Origin: Mesobacillus subterraneus
Lineage (GTDB): Bacteria > Bacillota > Bacilli > Bacillales > Cytobacillaceae
Assembly (NCBI RefSeq): GCF_003937825.1
Contig: NZ_RSFW01000006.1
Location: 223,187 to 287,186, forward strand
DNA: 64,000 nt
Reading direction: 5' to 3'
This document shows positions 1 through 9,333 of the stretch, in pieces. Made by a program: the position numbers and the translations under genes. Under the pieces are notes generated by a model, which searched no databases, had not been told where the DNA came from, and saw nothing but the letters and a program-made list of their open reading frames with translations. Position 1 is the stretch's first letter. The number at the start of each line of letters is the position of its first letter.

Positions 1-104
1 TGTTCATGTGCCTGTCTATGAATCAGAACGTGGTCGTCTACTATCATAATAGCGGCCACCCTGTAATTAAACACCGCTTTTTCCATGCGAAATGTCGCAT
101 CCAT
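1..104 (-). CDS. Nudix hydrolase, N-terminal part only (cut by window start)
   Basis: The minus strand from the ATG at 104 reads 34 codons before the window ends: MDATFRMEKAVFNYRVAAIM and onward. The FNYRVAAIMIVDDHVLIH pattern is the first beta strand region of Nudix hydrolases, which cleave nucleoside diphosphates linked to another moiety. The Nudix box itself lies outside the window, so the assignment rests on the N-terminus only. The ATG overlaps the TAA of the upstream Nudix gene (TAATG), suggesting translational coupling of two Nudix enzymes in one transcript. Confidence 0.65.
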   Translation of the reverse strand, partial: MDATFRMEKAVFNYRVAAIMIVDDHVLIHRQAHE

Positions 105-550
105 TATTTATCCCTCTCTTTTAAAATCAAATTTTTAATAATAGGATTAAGTCTATCAGGCAATTCCTGAACTGAGAAAAATCTTGCTTCAGTTGTTTCA
201 ACTCCATCTGCCCTAAGTTCTCCGCCTATTATCTCTTTTGTTATGTATGCGACGGTTACTGGGAAAAATTCATCCCCGTTCTTCAATTTTACATAATGCT
301 GCTTACCCGAAAACACACCCACCAGATCCAGCTTACCGATTTCAAGTCCTGTTTCCTCCAAAACTTCCCGTCTGCCAGCTTCCTCAGTGGATTCACCTAA
401 CTCGATAAACCCACCAGGAACACCCCATTGGCCATCCATACGCTTCTGCAATAAAATGTCACCTTGTTCATTTATGACTGCTACTGCGACACCGACTAAA
501 ATTAAAGGCTGATTACCAACCACCTTGCGCAAATCCTCTATGTACCCCAT
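104..550 (-). CDS. Nudix hydrolase
   Basis: This 148-residue protein carries a full Nudix box (about residues 46-68, GGFIELGE...REVLEETG), the Mg-binding helix that hydrolyses nucleoside diphosphate derivatives. The N-terminal IEDLRKVVGNQPLILVG segment is common in the YjhB-like ADP-ribose/NADH pyrophosphatase relatives in bacilli; the real substrate cannot be told. I chose the ATG at 550 because it follows AGGAGGATATT; a longer reading frame to 595 has no such site. The stop overlaps the start of a second Nudix gene. Confidence 0.85.
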   Translation of the reverse strand: MGYIEDLRKVVGNQPLILVGVAVAVINEQGDILLQKRMDGQWGVPGGFIELGESTEEAGRREVLEETGLEIGKLDLVGVFSGKQHYVKLKNGDEFFPVTVAYITKEIIGGELRADGVETTEARFFSVQELPDRLNPIIKNLILKERDK

Positions 551-620
551 AATATCCTCCTGAATTTTGCTAGAAGAACATAATTTCGACAACACTTCAT
601 GATATCCCTTTTTTTACTAG

Positions 621-651
621 AAAAAGAGCGTCTCCATTAATAGAGACGCTC
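621..651 (-). terminator. Rho-independent terminator
   Basis: A perfect 9-bp stem (GAGCGTCTC / GAGACGCTC, loop 8) at 626-651 is followed on the minus strand by a T-rich run. It lies just beyond the stop of the TIMP-like gene at 745. Confidence 0.85.
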
Positions 652-744
652 TCAATACGGATATACTTAGATCATCTGCGCTTATGGTGTCCTCAAAATG
701 GTCATGACGGTCACTTATCTTGCCATTCCCGCTTTTCCTGTCCG

Positions 745-1281
745 TCATCTCCTGGATTTATTAATCAAATAGAATACAGCGGCAACTAATAGAAGCGACA
801 CTGGTAGCCAAATAAACATGTACCTAAAGCTAGAATCTTCAAATTCTTTTTCCAGATTCACTTCCTCTTTTGGAGCCATTCCTGCTCCCAGGTGGGTTAA
901 GTCGTCCTGTGCGTTGCCTATTTCCTTTGTCCGGTCGCATATATTGGTCGTCAATTCACCTTTATAATCAATATAAGCATAAACCAGATATGACTCCCCT
1001 TCACTGAAATCAAGGGAACAACTGGACACCTCATCATAGAGTATGATCTGGGTCTTCGAATCTCCCTTCCATGTCTCCTCGATTTCGAACAAGATTTTCC
1101 GATAGTCATTCTCATTTTTTATACGAGTGATTTCCCCTGAAAAAACTGCGTCGGATCTTTTAAGTTCTTCCTCGACGCTCGGCGGCCATTCGCATTTACA
1201 AGCATGACTGATGGTGGGAAAAGAGGTAACGCATATAAAAAGAAACAGAATCAACGTGAAAAATCCTTTTTTATTGCTCAA
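745..1281 (-). CDS. Secreted, membrane-anchored TIMP/netrin-like domain protein
   Basis: The 178-residue product has an N-terminal signal peptide ending near SHA-CKC at residue 27. A Cys-containing domain follows (ACKCEWPPSVEEELKRSDAV, FSGEI), which matches the start of bacterial tissue-inhibitor-of-metalloproteinase-like (NTR fold) proteins. Residues about 155-173 form a C-terminal membrane anchor followed by KSRR. It is probably exposed on the outer face of the membrane; the partner is unknown. The start is a TTG behind AAAGGAGGAGGTAACAG. It is a single gene with its own terminator. Confidence 0.7.
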   Translation of the reverse strand: MSNKKGFFTLILFLFICVTSFPTISHACKCEWPPSVEEELKRSDAVFSGEITRIKNENDYRKILFEIEETWKGDSKTQIILYDEVSSCSLDFSEGESYLVYAYIDYKGELTTNICDRTKEIGNAQDDLTHLGAGMAPKEEVNLEKEFEDSSFRYMFIWLPVSLLLVAAVFYLINKSRR

Positions 1282-1309
1282 CTGTTACCTCCTCCTTTAT
1301 AAACACTAT

Positions 1310-1969
1310 CTATTTCTGTGTAAGCTCTATTACTCCACCGCAATGTGAAATCGCTTCATATTTACAGTAACAGATTCCGCTCAACATTGATTCAAGCTCT
1401 TCGAACACAAAATAAAACTCATCATGATCCCAAAATTCCAGGCTATTAGTCCTGCAAGCCTCCAGTTCCTGTCTCGTACGAAAAGCGATGTCGCCTATCA
1501 GGATTTCCCCATCTTCAGCAAGCAACGGCAGCAGTTCCTTGATAAACTCAACTTTTGCTTCATCGGTTAAGTGGTGCAAAGCATACGTACTGATGATGAA
1601 GTCGTATCCCGCAATTTTCAATTCTTCTGGAAGTCCGTCCGCAATTTTCAATTCTTCTGGAAGTCCGTCAGCAATATCGCCTTCCACCAGATTTGCCATC
1701 GGCATTTTCTCCCTGGCCAGCTCGATCATTCTAGTGGAGAAATCTACACCATTTATCAAATGGCCGTTTTCATAGAGTTTCGAGGTTAATACACCTGTCC
1801 CGAACCCAATATCCAGCACCCTTGCTGCATCTCTTTCCATCACTTTATTAAAAATAGTATTGAGAATCAATCGGTACCCCGCAAAGGGATATTGGTTATT
1901 CTCCTCACTGATTTGGACTGTTTTGTCATAACCATCTGCCCATAAATCAAAGCCTTGTTTGTTTAACAT
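1310..1969 (-). CDS. Class I SAM-dependent methyltransferase with internal duplication
   Basis: The 219-residue product has the SAM-binding motif VLDIGFGTGVLTSKL (motif I), the acidic motif NGVDFS and YALHHLT near the catalytic face, as in YrrT/UbiE-type methyltransferases. The ATG at 1969 is preceded by CAGGGGGTAAGT; an upstream ATG at 2008 has a weaker site. Residues encoded by 1611-1670 contain ADGLPEELKI twice in a row, an in-frame 30-bp tandem duplication between motif II and the DFI strand. It resembles, but is not, the yrrT gene at 11.5 kb. The substrate is unknown. Confidence 0.8.
   Translation of the reverse strand: MLNKQGFDLWADGYDKTVQISEENNQYPFAGYRLILNTIFNKVMERDAARVLDIGFGTGVLTSKLYENGHLINGVDFSTRMIELAREKMPMANLVEGDIADGLPEELKIADGLPEELKIAGYDFIISTYALHHLTDEAKVEFIKELLPLLAEDGEILIGDIAFRTRQELEACRTNSLEFWDHDEFYFVFEELESMLSGICYCKYEAISHCGGVIELTQK
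1611..1670. repeat. 30-bp tandem duplication inside the methyltransferase gene
   Basis: Bases 1611-1640 and 1641-1670 are identical at 29 of 30 positions. The copy number is two and the reading frame is kept, adding ten residues. Confidence 0.95.
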
Positions 1970-2112
1970 ACTTACCCCCTGTTTTCCACAATCCATTTTG
2001 CTTTTCACCTTGTAGGTTAATAGCTTAGCTAAACGTCCCCCATCACAGCCCCACTACAACTCATCATACCATTCAACAAATCACATTAATATCCATTTTT
2101 ACCAATAAAAGA

Positions 2113-2143
2113 AAACCCCCTCACCAGACTGGCTAGGGGGTTT
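2113..2143 (-). terminator. Rho-independent terminator after ccdC
   Basis: The stem AAACCCCCT / AGGGGGTTT is followed on the minus strand by TTTTCTTTTATT. It sits directly after the ccdC stop. Confidence 0.85.
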
Positions 2144-2147
2144 GCAC

Positions 2148-2639
2148 TTAATTCATATTTGGATTAACGGTGTCTCCATGTAATTCTTTTTTCAGCTTAT
2201 TGAACTGCATATACATGGCGATCCTCCATGGGACGATCATGCCAAATGCAAGAATCCAGAACATTCCGCTTAGCTCGCCGAAATCAATTGTACTGCTTAG
2301 CACAAGTTTGGCAACGACTCGTACAGCCAACAGACCAAACAGGATGAAGACAAATGCTTTCGACCTTTTCAAATAGATGTCCTCGCCGCGGATTTCGAAT
2401 TTGGAGGTTTTAATCAGAAGGATGGAAAACAGGATTCCTACGATCAATGCCTCAATGATTTGTAAAAAATGTACTCGAAACATTGGGAAAAGGAACATGA
2501 GCGCACCTGTGCTCATGAAGATAGGCGGTAAAATGATTTTCTTGGCGGATGCTGGTTTCTTGGCGGCTTTCATTCGCATGATTGTCACAAAAATCGCCAT
2601 GCCGACTGCTCCAACAGTTGATGCCAGAACATAGTTCAT
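2148..2639 (-). CDS. ccdC: CcdC-family membrane protein (YneJ)
   Basis: This is a 163-residue protein with about five membrane helices and the PPIFMSTGALMFLFP segment typical of CcdC/YneJ. It lies downstream of yneI and ccdA, the same order as in Bacillus subtilis. CcdC is linked by position to the CcdA cytochrome c maturation system, but its biochemical role is not established. The start follows AAGGGATG. A hairpin separates it from yneI, so it may be read partly from its own promoter. Confidence 0.88.
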   Translation of the reverse strand: MNYVLASTVGAVGMAIFVTIMRMKAAKKPASAKKIILPPIFMSTGALMFLFPMFRVHFLQIIEALIVGILFSILLIKTSKFEIRGEDIYLKRSKAFVFILFGLLAVRVVAKLVLSSTIDFGELSGMFWILAFGMIVPWRIAMYMQFNKLKKELHGDTVNPNMN

Positions 2640-2690
2640 TTCTTTTTCATCCCTTATTTTAGATTTCCACTACCATTATAATTAAAACGA

Positions 2691-2716
2691 GCCATTTAAG
2701 ATAGACTTAAATGGCG
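2691..2716 (-). terminator. Hairpin terminator after yneI
   Basis: GCCATTTAAG / CTTAAATGGC forms a stem between yneI and ccdC, with T-rich tracts on both sides, so it may act in either direction. Confidence 0.65.
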
Positions 2717-2748
2717 TTTTTCATCTTGGTTTATAGCTTCTGTAAATT

Positions 2749-3108
2749 TTATCTCAACACTCTTGATACGGAATCGACTACTTGCGAGTCATCAAAAGGT
2801 TTGACAATGAAGTCCTTTGCGCCCGCTTCTATTGCGTCCACGACCATCTTCTGCTGGCCCATAGCCGAGCACATGATGATTTTTGCATCCTTGAAATCCT
2901 TTTTGATTTCCTTTACGGCATCCAGACCGCTCATTTCTGGCATTGTGATGTCCATTGTCACTAAATCGGGTTTCAATTCGCGATACAGCTCGACTGCCTC
3001 ACGTCCGTTTTCAGCTTCCCCTACGATTTCGTGATTCGCTTTCTTCAGAATATTGGTTAAGGTGATCCTCATAAATTTTGCGTCGTCCACTATCAAAATT
3101 CTGGCCAT
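2749..3108 (-). CDS. yneI: CheY-like single-domain response regulator YneI
   Basis: This is a 119-residue receiver domain with no output domain: acidic pocket VDD near residue 8, phospho-acceptor Asp53 in TMDITMPE, and the conserved Lys in FIVKPFDD. It lies between ccdA and ccdC as in B. subtilis, where the gene is yneI. Receiver-only proteins act by binding a partner; the partner is not visible here. The ATG at 3108 follows GGGGAGG with 8-base spacing; a longer frame lacks a better site. Confidence 0.88.
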   Translation of the reverse strand: MARILIVDDAKFMRITLTNILKKANHEIVGEAENGREAVELYRELKPDLVTMDITMPEMSGLDAVKEIKKDFKDAKIIMCSAMGQQKMVVDAIEAGAKDFIVKPFDDSQVVDSVSRVLR

Positions 3109-3270
3109 CGCTGTATCCTCCCCGACAATCACAAACAAGTATAAATTTGTTAATTTTTCCCCTATATTACAATATAACTATATTTCTATTATATTTTCAA
3201 TGTTAAGACACCGACAAAATTCTCATTTCTTAAAATAATCCTCGTATATGACTTTGTATCCTTATAAGCT

Positions 3271-3978
3271 TTAAAATCCTGTAAAGTCTCCGAAGAAAAT
3301 GGATAAAATGGAAATCAGCTTGGTCATCCAGTCAAAGAACAGCATGATTCCGACGACAATCATGATATAGCCGCCTGCCTTGACAATTTTGACATTATGC
3401 TTGCGAATCCACTGCATTCTCCCGATAAAGAAAGAAAGGATGAAGAACGGGATGGCAAAGCCCAGTGTATAGGCGATCATATACAGCATTCCTGATCCTG
3501 GATTGGAGCTTGCCAGAAGGATAACGGATGCGAGGATCGGCCCAGTACATGGTGTCCAGCCGGCTGCGAAGGCCATTCCGATTAAAGACGACCCAAAGTA
3601 TCCGGATGGACGGTTTTTAAACTCAATTTTCCTGTCTTTCATCAGGAATTCAGGCTTGAAGAAACCGATGACCACCAATCCGAATGCTACGATGAAAATG
3701 GCTCCGAGCTGACGGATTAAGTCCTGGTACTGGATAAAAAATTGGCCGACGAATGATGTGCCAAAGCCAATCGCAATGAAAATGACCGAAAAGCCGAGCA
3801 AGAAGAAAAGGGTGTGCAACAGGCTCCTTCGTTGCAGCATGGCATTCTCACTCTTCAACTCCCCGACGGACATCCCTGTAATATAGGAAAGGAATGCCGG
3901 GTAGAGCGGCAGGCAGCATGGTGAGATAAAGCTGAGGAACCCCGCTCCTAACGCTAGAAAAATATTTACATCTGTCAT
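3271..3978 (-). CDS. ccdA: Cytochrome c-type biogenesis thiol-disulfide transporter CcdA
   Basis: CcdA carries reducing equivalents across the membrane from thioredoxin to extracytoplasmic thiol-disulfide proteins needed for cytochrome c maturation and spore cortex formation. The 235-residue protein has six membrane segments. It has the two family cysteine motifs, SPCCLP (Cys21/22) and TPCTGP (Cys144). The ATG at 3978 has GGAGTGGGAATC in front; the extra upstream residues in the longer frame look non-coding. It is followed by yneI and ccdC in the conserved order. Confidence 0.93.
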   Translation of the reverse strand: MTDVNIFLALGAGFLSFISPCCLPLYPAFLSYITGMSVGELKSENAMLQRRSLLHTLFFLLGFSVIFIAIGFGTSFVGQFFIQYQDLIRQLGAIFIVAFGLVVIGFFKPEFLMKDRKIEFKNRPSGYFGSSLIGMAFAAGWTPCTGPILASVILLASSNPGSGMLYMIAYTLGFAIPFFILSFFIGRMQWIRKHNVKIVKAGGYIMIVVGIMLFFDWMTKLISILSIFFGDFTGF

Positions 3979-4155
3979 GATTCCCACTCCAGTTCGTATT
4001 CGATAGTCCCATTCTAACAAACCTGATCTCTTTATTTAATATATAAGCTGTGAACAATTTATTAATTCTGTAGAAATGATGTTTAAGTTATAAAATACAG
4101 GGTAATATACTTTGGTGTATTATTTTTACAGGAAAATTTTTTACAAATGTTTCTT

Positions 4156-4184
4156 TTGAAATTTGTCAGTAAATGCTATATACT
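4156..4184 (+). promoter_or_regulatory. SigA-type promoter for the Spo0E-like gene
   Basis: TTGAAA (4156-4161), 17-bp spacer, TATACT (4179-4184). It lies about 86 bases upstream of the TTG start at 4270. Confidence 0.6.
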
Positions 4185-4269
4185 AATATAGCACTTGAAA
4201 TAATTTCTAGATTTATAACCATTTTACATAAATGCAGGTTAATAGATTTCAAGAGAAAGGATTTTCACA

Positions 4270-4440
4270 TTGTCTAAAGAGCAGCTGATTACCCTTATCG
4301 AAAAAAAGCGGGAGGAATTGATCCAAATTGCTTCCAAGAATGGCCTGAGCTCAACGATTGCGATTCATTATAGTCAGGAGCTCGATGAACTATTAAATGA
4401 ATACAACCGGGAATACATAAAAAAGGTCCCAGCCCACTAA
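4270..4440 (+). CDS. ynzD: Spo0E-like aspartyl-phosphate phosphatase, small (YnzD-like)
   Basis: The 56-codon gene starts with TTG at 4270 behind AAAGG (spacing 9). The two predicted helices and the signature SQELDELLNEY match the Spo0E family. Members such as YnzD remove phosphate from Spo0A~P and delay sporulation in B. subtilis. It lies divergent from ccdA, the position ynzD has in B. subtilis between yneF and ccdA. The reading frame is short, so the assignment rests on the SQELD motif and position. Confidence 0.85.
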   Translation: MSKEQLITLIEKKREELIQIASKNGLSSTIAIHYSQELDELLNEYNREYIKKVPAH

Positions 4441-4442
4441 AA

Positions 4443-4474
4443 AACAGCTAAACGCATCTAAGCGTTGTAGCTGT
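4443..4474. terminator. Bidirectional terminator between ynzD and the ABC genes
   Basis: AACAGCTAAACGC / GCGTTGTAGCTGTT forms a long stem, with A-rich sequence on one side and TTTTTATTTTT on the other. It separates two convergent genes. Confidence 0.85.
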
Positions 4475-4488
4475 TTTTATTTTTGCTT

Positions 4489-6282
4489 TTAACCAACCAC
4501 ATCCTCAAGCCGCTCAACTGTCCCATTCTGGAGCAGGTACATTTTGTGGTACAGGCCCTGCTGCGCAAGAAGCTCCTGATGTGTACCCCGTTCGATAATT
4601 TCACCATGATGCAAAACGATGATCTGATCGGCATCCTGGATGGTCGACAACCGGTGGGCAATGGCGATGGTCGTCCTGCCCTTCCGCATTTTGGCCAGTG
4701 CTGTCTGGATGGCTTCTTCCGTTTCCGTATCTATATTCGCAGTTGCTTCATCAAGGACAAGAATCTTCGGATTTGCAGCGATGGTTCTCGCAAATGCAAT
4801 CAGCTGCCTTTGTCCGCTTGAAAAAGTCGAACCTCGTTCTGTCACCTTCTGGGCATATCCGTCCTCCAGTTTATCGATGAAAGAATCTGCCTGGACAAAT
4901 TCAGCCGCCTTCTTGATATCCTCATCTGTCAAGCTGGTGTTATGCAGCCGGATATTATCGCCGACTGTCCCATAGAACAGGAATGGATCCTGAAGGACAA
5001 GCCCCATTTTATCACGCAACTCTTTTGCAGGATAATTTTTGATCGATTGGTCATCAATCAGGATTTCACCGCGTTCGAATTCATAGAAACGCATCAGCAA
5101 ATTGATGATTGAGCTCTTTCCGCTTCCTGTGTGGCCGACAAACGCGAGAGTCTCCCCAGGTTTCACGGTAAAGCTGATATTCTTTAACACATCTCTTTTT
5201 CCATCATATGAAAAGCTGACATCCTTAAATTCGATTTTTCCTTCACTGATTTCTTTCTGTTCCGTTCCTGATTGGCCTGGTGCAATTTCTTCCTCATCTA
5301 GCAATTTAAACACTCGTGACGCTGCGACGATTGCCTGCTGATACATGGAAAGGCGCATCATCATATTGTTCACCGGCTCGAAAAAACGGTCCAGATAGTT
5401 GATGAACGCATACAGCACACCAATTTCTATTGGACTGTCGAAAGAGGTGATTCCAAAGAAGCTTAATACGATAATCAATGCAAGAACATAAACCAGGTCA
5501 ACGGCCGGGCGCAGCAGCAATCCGTCCGCCTTGATATTCCTCATTCCAGCTTCATAATGCTTATCATTGATAGCTCCGAATTCACTTTTCAGCCTCTCTT
5601 CCTGGCGGAACATCTGGATGATCGCCATCCCCTGGATCGATTCGCTTAGCTTTGCGTTCAACTGGCTCAGGCGCTCGCGCAAATCCTGATAAAACTTCGA
5701 ACTCAGCTTACGATACAAGCTCATGATGAAGACAATCAGCGGCAAAATCAGCATCGTGAACAATGCGAGCTTGACATTCAGGATAAACATGGCCACGAAA
5801 ATCCCGAACAATAAGAAGCCACTCTGGATGAAGGTCGCAATGACACTGACGAACATATCCTTTAAGGCCTCGGTATCATTCGTTACTCTCGAAACCAAAG
5901 ACCCGGCTGGCGTTTTATCGAAGAATCTCAGTCCAAGCTGTTGAACTTTCGTAAAAACATCGATCCGCATTTGCTGGATGATCTTTAGCGCGATCTCTTG
6001 AAACTTCAGCAGCTGAAAGTAAGATACCAGCACATTGAGGATGTGGATACCGATATAGGCGGACCCTAACATCAGCAGAGGTGTAAATGGCAGGTTGCCC
6101 TGGCTCAGATAATCATCAATGAAGATCTTCACCAAAATCGGTCCGAGCACGTCGCCAATCGTTGCGACCATCAGGAGACCAAATGCGGCAAAGATCATTT
6201 TCATGTGCGGCTTAGCATAAGCTAGAAGCCGGAACAGCACGGAACGCTGCTCTTTCGCGTTTAATACTGGCGTTTTTTCCAT
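4489..6282 (-). CDS. yheH: ABC exporter half-transporter, canonical-site subunit (BmrD/YheH-like)
   Basis: The 597-residue protein has an N-terminal six-helix ABC exporter membrane domain (about 20-320) and a C-terminal ATPase: Walker A GHTGSGKS (383-390), signature FSSGQ (487-491), Walker B with catalytic Glu512 (LVLDEAT). It is the second gene of a pair, starting 3 bases after the first. The signature is degenerate (SSGQ) while the Glu is intact. This is the pattern of the BmrD side of heterodimeric multidrug exporters, in which one ATP site is impaired. B. subtilis YheH is longer (an extra segment I do not see here), so the symbol is by similarity. Confidence 0.82.
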   Translation of the reverse strand: MEKTPVLNAKEQRSVLFRLLAYAKPHMKMIFAAFGLLMVATIGDVLGPILVKIFIDDYLSQGNLPFTPLLMLGSAYIGIHILNVLVSYFQLLKFQEIALKIIQQMRIDVFTKVQQLGLRFFDKTPAGSLVSRVTNDTEALKDMFVSVIATFIQSGFLLFGIFVAMFILNVKLALFTMLILPLIVFIMSLYRKLSSKFYQDLRERLSQLNAKLSESIQGMAIIQMFRQEERLKSEFGAINDKHYEAGMRNIKADGLLLRPAVDLVYVLALIIVLSFFGITSFDSPIEIGVLYAFINYLDRFFEPVNNMMMRLSMYQQAIVAASRVFKLLDEEEIAPGQSGTEQKEISEGKIEFKDVSFSYDGKRDVLKNISFTVKPGETLAFVGHTGSGKSSIINLLMRFYEFERGEILIDDQSIKNYPAKELRDKMGLVLQDPFLFYGTVGDNIRLHNTSLTDEDIKKAAEFVQADSFIDKLEDGYAQKVTERGSTFSSGQRQLIAFARTIAANPKILVLDEATANIDTETEEAIQTALAKMRKGRTTIAIAHRLSTIQDADQIIVLHHGEIIERGTHQELLAQQGLYHKMYLLQNGTVERLEDVVG

Positions 6283-6285
6283 TGG

Positions 6286-8034
6286 TCACCCTCCCTGCTC
6301 GACAAGTTCTTCAAGCTGCTGCCTCAAATACATATCTTTATACCAGCCATCATGCTCCATCAACTGGTCGTGTGTGCCGCGTTCAGCGATGCGACCACCT
6401 TCAAGGACCAGGATCAGATCAGCATGATGGATCGCACTCAGGCGGTGAGCAGTGATGATTGTTGTCTTATCTCTTCTGTTTTCTTTTAATGCCGATAAAA
6501 TCTGCTCTTCTGTCTTCGCATCTACTGCTGACAATGAATCATCGAGAATCAGGATTTCAGGATTCATCACCAGTGCACGGGCAATCGAGATTCGCTGTTT
6601 CTGCCCTCCGGATAATGAAACCCCACGTTCGCCAACGACCGTTCCATAACCATCGCTGAATTCAAGAATGTCATCATGAATGTTTGCCACTTTTGCTGCA
6701 GTAAAGATGATTTCGTCGTCAACTGCCGGATTCGCGAAGGCAATATTCTCTTTTACCGTTGCGGAAAAAAGAAAATGGTCCTGGGGAACATAGCCAATTG
6801 CTTCTCTTAAGCGGTCCATCTTATAATCCTGAATGTTCCGGCCGCCAATACTGATACTTCCATCTGAAAGGTCGAATTCCCTGATCAACAGTTTGAGCAA
6901 AGTCGTTTTACCGGCACCTGTTTTTCCTACAATGCCCAGCGTCTGCCCTTTTCCCAGCTCAAACTTCAAATCCTTCACGATTGGTTCCGAGTCGTTAGGA
7001 TAGGTAAATGAACGGATCTCATAGGCAATGCTGCCTTCGGGTACGATATCAAGTGCATCCGGCTTATCCTGGATATCGATTTTTTCATCGAGCAATGCAG
7101 CTACACGGTCATAAGAAGCCCTGCCCCGTTCCACAATATTGAAAAACCAGCCAAAAGCAAGCATCGGCCAAATCAACAGGCCAAGATAGGACGTAAAGGA
7201 AACGAGCTGGCCGATTGACAGTTCTCCATTCAGTACATATCTGGAACCAAAAGCAATCGATAAGAAAAAGGAGATGCCGACGATGATTGAAATGGTTGGA
7301 TCAAATAAAGCATCTACCTTAGCTACCGATATATTCTTATTTACTACATCCTCAGACTGTTTGCGGAAGTCTTCTATATCTTCTTTTTCCTGACCAAAGG
7401 TTTTAATCACTTTGATTCCGGTGATGCTTTCCTGTGTTTTATCATTCAAGCTTGAAAAAGCCTCCTGGGCCTTATGGAACCTTTTATGAAGCATGGTACC
7501 ATACCAGCTAGTCAGCAACGCCATCAGCGGCATCGGTATCAGTGCGATCAGCGTCAGCTTCCAGCTGATTGTCGCTGCCATGGCGATGATGACAAATCCA
7601 CCCGTTGAAACAGAATCGACAAACGTAAGAACACCTGCACCAGCTGTCTGCTGGATTGCCGAAAGATCATTCGTGGCGTGCGCCATCAAATCGCCCGTTC
7701 TCCTTTTCTGGTAAAAGGATTGCGACATGCTTGTGAAATGATCATACAGCCGGCTCCTCAACAGACGAGCCAATTTTACAGCCGACCCAAAAATCATGAT
7801 TCGCCAGTAATAACGGAGGGAATACATCGCCAACCCTGAAGCAGCCAGTACAAACATCCATGTACCCAGCTTCCCTGCCGTAAGTGTACCTTCCGTTATT
7901 TCATCAACAATAATGCCGATGACCCGCGGCGGCACAAGCTGGAGCAGCGCGACAAACAGCAGCAGGATGATTCCTGATATATACGCTTTTTTCTCCGCTT
8001 TAAAATACCACATCAAATCTTTGAATACGCTCAT
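6286..8034 (-). CDS. yheI: ABC exporter half-transporter, degenerate-site subunit (BmrC/YheI-like)
   Basis: The 582-residue protein has a six-helix membrane domain and an ATPase: Walker A GKTGAGKTT (370-378), intact signature LSGGQ, Walker B ILILDDS. Asp499 replaces the catalytic Glu, as in the BmrC subunit of B. subtilis (Asp500). Together with the partner gene at 4489-6282 it should form an asymmetric drug exporter with one consensus and one degenerate ATP site. The ATG at 8034 follows GGGGGATATACAT. A near-perfect palindrome at 8071-8090 lies just upstream. Confidence 0.85.
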   Translation of the reverse strand: MSVFKDLMWYFKAEKKAYISGIILLLFVALLQLVPPRVIGIIVDEITEGTLTAGKLGTWMFVLAASGLAMYSLRYYWRIMIFGSAVKLARLLRSRLYDHFTSMSQSFYQKRRTGDLMAHATNDLSAIQQTAGAGVLTFVDSVSTGGFVIIAMAATISWKLTLIALIPMPLMALLTSWYGTMLHKRFHKAQEAFSSLNDKTQESITGIKVIKTFGQEKEDIEDFRKQSEDVVNKNISVAKVDALFDPTISIIVGISFFLSIAFGSRYVLNGELSIGQLVSFTSYLGLLIWPMLAFGWFFNIVERGRASYDRVAALLDEKIDIQDKPDALDIVPEGSIAYEIRSFTYPNDSEPIVKDLKFELGKGQTLGIVGKTGAGKTTLLKLLIREFDLSDGSISIGGRNIQDYKMDRLREAIGYVPQDHFLFSATVKENIAFANPAVDDEIIFTAAKVANIHDDILEFSDGYGTVVGERGVSLSGGQKQRISIARALVMNPEILILDDSLSAVDAKTEEQILSALKENRRDKTTIITAHRLSAIHHADLILVLEGGRIAERGTHDQLMEHDGWYKDMYLRQQLEELVEQGG

Positions 8035-8070
8035 ATGTATATCCCCCAAACCCCTCAAATGCTTAAATAG

Positions 8071-8090
8071 TTTAACAAATATTTGTAAAA
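8071..8090. promoter_or_regulatory. Palindrome upstream of the ABC exporter operon (possible operator)
   Basis: TTTAACAAATATTTGTAAAA is an 18-of-20 palindrome with a perfect 12-bp core ACAAATATTTGT. It ends 37 bases before the ATG at 8034. No clear regulator gene is adjacent. Function is inferred from symmetry and place only. Confidence 0.4.
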
Positions 8091-8166
8091 TGGGGAAGAT
8101 TTTTTATCTTCTACTCAAATAAGATTTGGTCTTTCATGGTCTCCCATATAAGAATTTTTCCCATAA

Positions 8167-8192
8167 GAAAAAGGGCATTAGCGCCCTTTTTT
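8167..8192 (-). terminator. Terminator of the yrrT-mccB operon
   Basis: AAAAAGGGC / GCCCTTTTTT stem-loop directly after the mccB stop, with TTTTTCTTA on the minus strand. Confidence 0.85.
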
Positions 8193-8199
8193 CAAATTC

Positions 8200-9333
<1,134 letters not shown>

